In this document: positions 60,958 through 64,000 of the stretch, one piece after another
How the letters are laid out: the number at the start of each line of letters is the position of its first letter
How positions within the stretch are numbered: position 1 is the first letter of the stretch
Source of the DNA: Rheinheimera salexigens
Lineage (GTDB): Bacteria; Pseudomonadota; Gammaproteobacteria; Enterobacterales; Alteromonadaceae
Reading direction: 5' to 3'
Length of the DNA: 64,000 bases
NCBI RefSeq assembly: GCF_001752395.1
Contig: NZ_MKEK01000001.1
Span: 1,237,258 to 1,301,257, forward strand
Translations under genes and position numbers: made by a program
The notes under the pieces: model-generated
What the model was told of the DNA's origin: nothing
Database searches by the model: none
The model's input: the letters and a program-made list of their open reading frames with translations, nothing else

Positions 60958-62424
60958 CTAGCGTTTTAACTCAATCCGCCGAATAAAGTCTTCCACTATA
61001 ATGTCGTATAACTTATTACCTAAGTGTAAGTCTTCAACGCCATCATCAATATTCGGGTTATCGTTTACTTCAATTACGTAAACATTATCGCCATCTTGTT
61101 TTACATCGACACCATATAAACTATCACCTATAGGCGCGCAGGCTTTAATGGCCGCTTGTAATACATGCAGCGGCACTTCGGCAACAGCACAGGTGGTAAA
61201 ACCGCCACTTTGGGTTTTAGTTTTGCCGTGCATATATATTTGCCAATGATTTCGGGCCATAAAATATTTACAGGCAAAAATGGCCTGGCCATTTAATACG
61301 CCAATTCGCCAATCGTATTCAGTAAAAGTATAGCGCTGGGCTAAAATAATAGAGCTTTGAGCAAATAGAGCGGTGAGCTGAGTATTAAAATCGGTTAAGT
61401 TTTTTACTTTTACTACGCCACGAGAAAAACTGCCATCCGGTATTTTTAACACTAAAGGCAAGCCTAACGCATCTACTGCTCGGGCTAAATTATTTTCATC
61501 ATTTTTAAATAACATCACACCATCAGGCATCGGCACTTTATGTTGCTCAAATAAAGTATGTAAGTACACTTTATTACCACAACGTAAAATTGAATTAGGA
61601 TCATCAATCACAGCTAAGCCTTCACGCTCCGCTTTTTGCGCCATATAAAAAGTATGATGATTCACCGCTGTAGTTTCACGAATAAATAAACCATCAAATT
61701 CTGCTAATCGATGCATATCTTTAGCGCCGATATGTTCAATATCCATAGCGGCTTTTTTGGCTGCCTTAACAAATAACTCAAGCGACTTAGGCGTGCAGGG
61801 CGGGAATTTCTCTTTGGCATCTATTAATACCGCGACATCATATTTAAACTTACGATTCACTGGCTCGACACGCCAAATTTTATGACTATACTTTTCTAGT
61901 GCGGTGGCAAAGCGGCTTTGCTCTGATTCTGATAACTTATGTACACTACCAATTTTTAAGGTTTTAACTTGCCAATGGTTTTTCTTTTGCAACTCGACTG
62001 TCAGTATCGGTACAGTGAAAGCATCAAATAAGTAACTGGCTACTTTTTTTAAGGCTTTAAATTCAGTTTCACCAAAATAAATATTAAAGCTAAGCTGGTT
62101 TGCATTTTCATTAACTAAGGCTTTATTCAGTTGCTGTAAAATACTACTTGGAATGTCTTCACTAACATCAGCGATTTCATGGCGATTAAATTTATTAAAA
62201 GCACGAACGGAAGGGATAGCATTATGACCACGGGCTTCAGCCAATAAAGAACAGTAATAACCACTACCAAGATACTGCGCTTGGCGACATAAATTAATTA
62301 CCCGAATGCGTTGTTTGTTTTTAACTGACCATTTTAAATAGTCTGGCAAGGTCATTACACCATCGAATTTAAAAAACGGTGCCCAATCTTGAGTCTTATC
62401 AACAACAATAATAAGTTTAGCCAT
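60958..62424 (-). CDS. RimK-like ATP-grasp ligase with N-terminal RLAN domain
   Basis: From ATG 62424 (GGAG 5 bases upstream; the longer frame to 62457 lacks support) 488 residues. The N-terminal about 160 residues (KLIIVVDKTQDW, YLGSGYYCSLLAEARGH) match the RLAN domain found only in front of RimK-type ligases. The C-terminal ATP-grasp has GLPLVLKIPDGSFSRGVVKV, the acceptor-side TEYDWRIGVLNGQAIFACKY, and metal ligands in GVDVKQDGDNVYVIEVNDNPNID. RimK relatives add amino acids to protein C-termini or build peptides. Divergent from the GNAT-C39 gene. Target and amino acid unknown. Confidence 0.9.
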   Translation of the reverse strand: MAKLIIVVDKTQDWAPFFKFDGVMTLPDYLKWSVKNKQRIRVINLCRQAQYLGSGYYCSLLAEARGHNAIPSVRAFNKFNRHEIADVSEDIPSSILQQLNKALVNENANQLSFNIYFGETEFKALKKVASYLFDAFTVPILTVELQKKNHWQVKTLKIGSVHKLSESEQSRFATALEKYSHKIWRVEPVNRKFKYDVAVLIDAKEKFPPCTPKSLELFVKAAKKAAMDIEHIGAKDMHRLAEFDGLFIRETTAVNHHTFYMAQKAEREGLAVIDDPNSILRCGNKVYLHTLFEQHKVPMPDGVMLFKNDENNLARAVDALGLPLVLKIPDGSFSRGVVKVKNLTDFNTQLTALFAQSSIILAQRYTFTEYDWRIGVLNGQAIFACKYFMARNHWQIYMHGKTKTQSGGFTTCAVAEVPLHVLQAAIKACAPIGDSLYGVDVKQDGDNVYVIEVNDNPNIDDGVEDLHLGNKLYDIIVEDFIRRIELKR

Positions 62425-62582
62425 AAATGCTCCAGTTGTTTTAGCAAGCTTGCCCAAGTCTCAGTTGAAAAGACAGTAAAATAATTTGCAGTACAACAGT
62501 TAAATTTCTCACTGGCTATTATCTACATAAGCTGTTGTTATTCTAACCTTAGTGAATAATCTACCGAAGGTACAATTGCACC

Positions 62583-63725
62583 ATGTCGCAACTGAGAAAT
62601 GCTAACGCTACTAATGCAAAGCCTAATATAGTAATTCGTCATGCCAAAGAGCAAGATGCCATAGCACTGACTGAGTTAGAAAACAGTTGCTTTACGGGTG
62701 ATCGTATTAGTTTGCGTAGCTTTAAGCGTTTTATTCCAGAAGCCCGTAATGACTTAATGTTACTGGAAAAAGACGGTCAGCTTGCAGGCTACTTCTTGTT
62801 GCTGTATCGGGCAGGTACCAGCTTAGCGCGCTTATATTCTATTGCTGTTAGTCCAACCTTTCGTAAACAAGGCTTAGCTGAACTCTTAATGGAGCAAGCA
62901 GAGTTGGCCGCGGCAAAACGTTATTGTGTATTATTACGACTTGAAGTAAGACCCGACAATAGTAGTGCTGTCGCGTTATACCAAAAGTTGGGTTATAGCG
63001 AGTTTGCTATTAAGCATGATTTTTATGAAGATCACGCTGATGCAATCTGTATGCAAAAACAGGTTATTCAATTCGACAGTACCACCTTAACCAGACAAGT
63101 ACCTTATATAGCGCAAACCACACCTTTTACCTGTGGTCCTGCATGTTTATTAATGGTGTTTAATTACTTTGCACCAAACAAGTTTAATCCACAGCAACTG
63201 GAAATCGATATTTGGCGCGAAGCCACTACTATATTTATGACATCGGGGCATGGCGGTTGTGGACCAAGGGGCTTAGCACTATCAGCATGGCAACGTGGCT
63301 TTAATGCTGAAGTCTATATTAATAAAGATGGCCCCCTGTTTATTGACTCCGTTCGAAGTGAGGCAAAAAAAGTAATCTTACATCGGGTACATGACACCTT
63401 TAAACAGCGGATGGAAGAACAAGAGCTTATTGTCCACCATACAGAATTAACCATAAGTATGATTAAGCAACAGCTGGAAGCGGGTATGTTATTAGTAGTA
63501 TTAATCAGTACCTGGCAATTTGATAAAAGCAAAGCACCACACTGGGTAGTTGTTTGTGCGGTGGATGAACACTTTGTGTATATAAATGATCCCGATATAG
63601 AAGATATTCCTTGGCTCTCTACTACTGAACGCCAGTATATCCCAATAGAGCATAAGGTTTTTATTCGTGCTTTTAGCTATGGTAAGAATAGATTAAAAGC
63701 TGCGGTTGCTATAAAACCACGTTAA
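62583..63725 (+). CDS. GNAT acetyltransferase fused to C39-like cysteine peptidase
   Basis: 380-residue fusion. Residues about 15-160 are a GNAT N-acetyltransferase (RimI-like; acetyl-CoA motif RKQGLAE at 94-100, VRPDNSSAVALYQKLGY). Residues about 170-375 are a papain-like peptidase of the C39-like/DUF3335 type with Cys184 in QTTPFTCGPACL, His320 in APHWVVV and Asp336 in YINDPD. Not a membrane-bound bacteriocin exporter: no ABC transporter or membrane helices. It diverges from the RLAN ATP-grasp gene with 158 bases between starts. Acetylation, ligation and proteolysis encoded together suggest peptide or protein-tail processing; the role is not established. Confidence 0.9.
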   Translation: MSQLRNANATNAKPNIVIRHAKEQDAIALTELENSCFTGDRISLRSFKRFIPEARNDLMLLEKDGQLAGYFLLLYRAGTSLARLYSIAVSPTFRKQGLAELLMEQAELAAAKRYCVLLRLEVRPDNSSAVALYQKLGYSEFAIKHDFYEDHADAICMQKQVIQFDSTTLTRQVPYIAQTTPFTCGPACLLMVFNYFAPNKFNPQQLEIDIWREATTIFMTSGHGGCGPRGLALSAWQRGFNAEVYINKDGPLFIDSVRSEAKKVILHRVHDTFKQRMEEQELIVHHTELTISMIKQQLEAGMLLVVLISTWQFDKSKAPHWVVVCAVDEHFVYINDPDIEDIPWLSTTERQYIPIEHKVFIRAFSYGKNRLKAAVAIKPR

Positions 63726-63821
63726 AAAGCCAATTCAGGTATTAAATTGCCTAAATAAGTGTCAGGTTGTTTAAACTTTGCGCGAACGATCCAACTATCG
63801 TAATATTTCTGCCATAAGCGC

Positions 63822-63849
63822 TTGCGCATGATTTAAAACTCCCTATAAT
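63822..63849 (+). promoter_or_regulatory. Upstream stable-RNA-type promoter (probable rrn P1)
   Basis: TTGCGC (63822-63827), 16-base spacer, TATAAT (63844-63849), then GCGCGCC. No reading frame follows in the 150 bases to the edge. Confidence 0.65.
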
Positions 63850-63967
63850 GCGCGCCATGCCAACGGGGAAACGCTTGCAGTAACCTACTTATTACTAAGT
63901 ATAGTTACTCAGTACAGCAGCTCTTCAGCGGTTTAAACAGTGAGTCAAAAATCTTTTAAAAAGACGC

Positions 63968-63995
63968 TTGACACCAAGGCTTAAATCTCTAAAAT
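63968..63995 (+). promoter_or_regulatory. Second stable-RNA-type promoter at the window edge (probable rrn P2)
   Basis: TTGACA (63968-63973), 16-base spacer, TAAAAT (63990-63995), then GGCCG, preceded by an A/T-rich UP-like tract (CAAAAATCTTTTAAAAAG, 63947-63964). Its target lies beyond the window. Confidence 0.65.
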
Positions 63996-64000
63996 GGCCG

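Noticed and set aside
62425..62457. Longer start of the RLAN ATP-grasp gene
   Set aside because: GGAG lies 5 bases before ATG 62424, and the RLAN domain begins with the lysine-rich strand right after it; the upstream codons would enclose the ribosome-binding site.
63060..63725. C39 peptidase domain as part of a bacteriocin export system
   Set aside because: No ABC transporter, membrane helices, or double-glycine leader peptide is encoded nearby; the domain is fused to a GNAT instead.

Overview
The window is a core-chromosome segment of a gammaproteobacterium. Gene content and order point to Alteromonadales, probably a Rheinheimera/Arsukibacterium/Alishewanella-type bacterium; the genus is my inference from gene order, moderate-to-low GC and an ArcA/ArcB pair, not a database match. 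Nearly every block keeps an order familiar from Escherichia coli or Shewanella. I see no prophage, insertion sequence, CRISPR array or plasmid gene.

Layout. 1-10.1 kb: barA (minus strand, cut by the left edge) faces away from rlmD-relA-mazG-pyrG-eno. 10.1-15.4 kb: a palindromic intergenic repeat, ppiC, a Sel1-repeat secreted protein, the agmatine-to-putrescine pair aguB-aguA, then ubiF and a convergent tRNA operon (Met-Leu-Gln-Gln). 15.6-21.3 kb: minus-strand operons rplY-pth-ychF and lolB-ispE-prs with a csbD gene between them. 21.3-26 kb: hemA-prfA-prmC-sirB2-kdsA. 26-30.2 kb: a small DUF3718-like secreted protein, a LytTR regulator with two tandem LytS-type kinases, and tapT. 30.4-35 kb: an RluA-family pseudouridine synthase, a second copy of the palindromic repeat, yaiI, aceK and yeiH. 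35.1-41 kb: gltB-gltD, with gltD broken by a one-base frameshift. 41.5-46.4 kb: a secreted cyanophycinase-like protein, then arcB and arcA tail to tail. 46.5-53 kb: trmB-rsmC, mutY-yggX, and gcvA-hydrolase-ygdD-rlmM. 53-60.6 kb: a secreted endonuclease/exonuclease/phosphatase-family protein, an Oar-like TonB-dependent receptor, and a udk-CNT transporter-2OG oxygenase cluster. 60.8-64 kb: tRNA-Leu(CAG), a divergent RimK-like ATP-grasp / GNAT-C39 peptidase pair, and two strong promoters at the right edge that look like the start of an rRNA operon.

How it works together. Much of the segment serves translation and its control: rRNA and tRNA methylation (rlmD, rlmM, rsmC, trmB), RF1 and its methylase, Pth, L25, YchF, two tRNA loci, and ppGpp synthesis by RelA. 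Several promoters here carry GC-rich discriminators of the type RelA's product inhibits. Nucleotide supply is represented by pyrG, prs, mazG, udk and the CNT transporter, nitrogen assimilation by gltBD, and redox signalling by ArcAB and BarA.

Most interesting items: the divergent RLAN/ATP-grasp and acetyltransferase-peptidase fusion pair (a likely peptide- or protein-modifying system without an established function); two tandem LytS kinases of which one has lost its ATP-binding glycine boxes, with a hairpin burying the ribosome-binding site of the first; the palindromic repeat found twice, both times between convergent genes; and the gltD frameshift.
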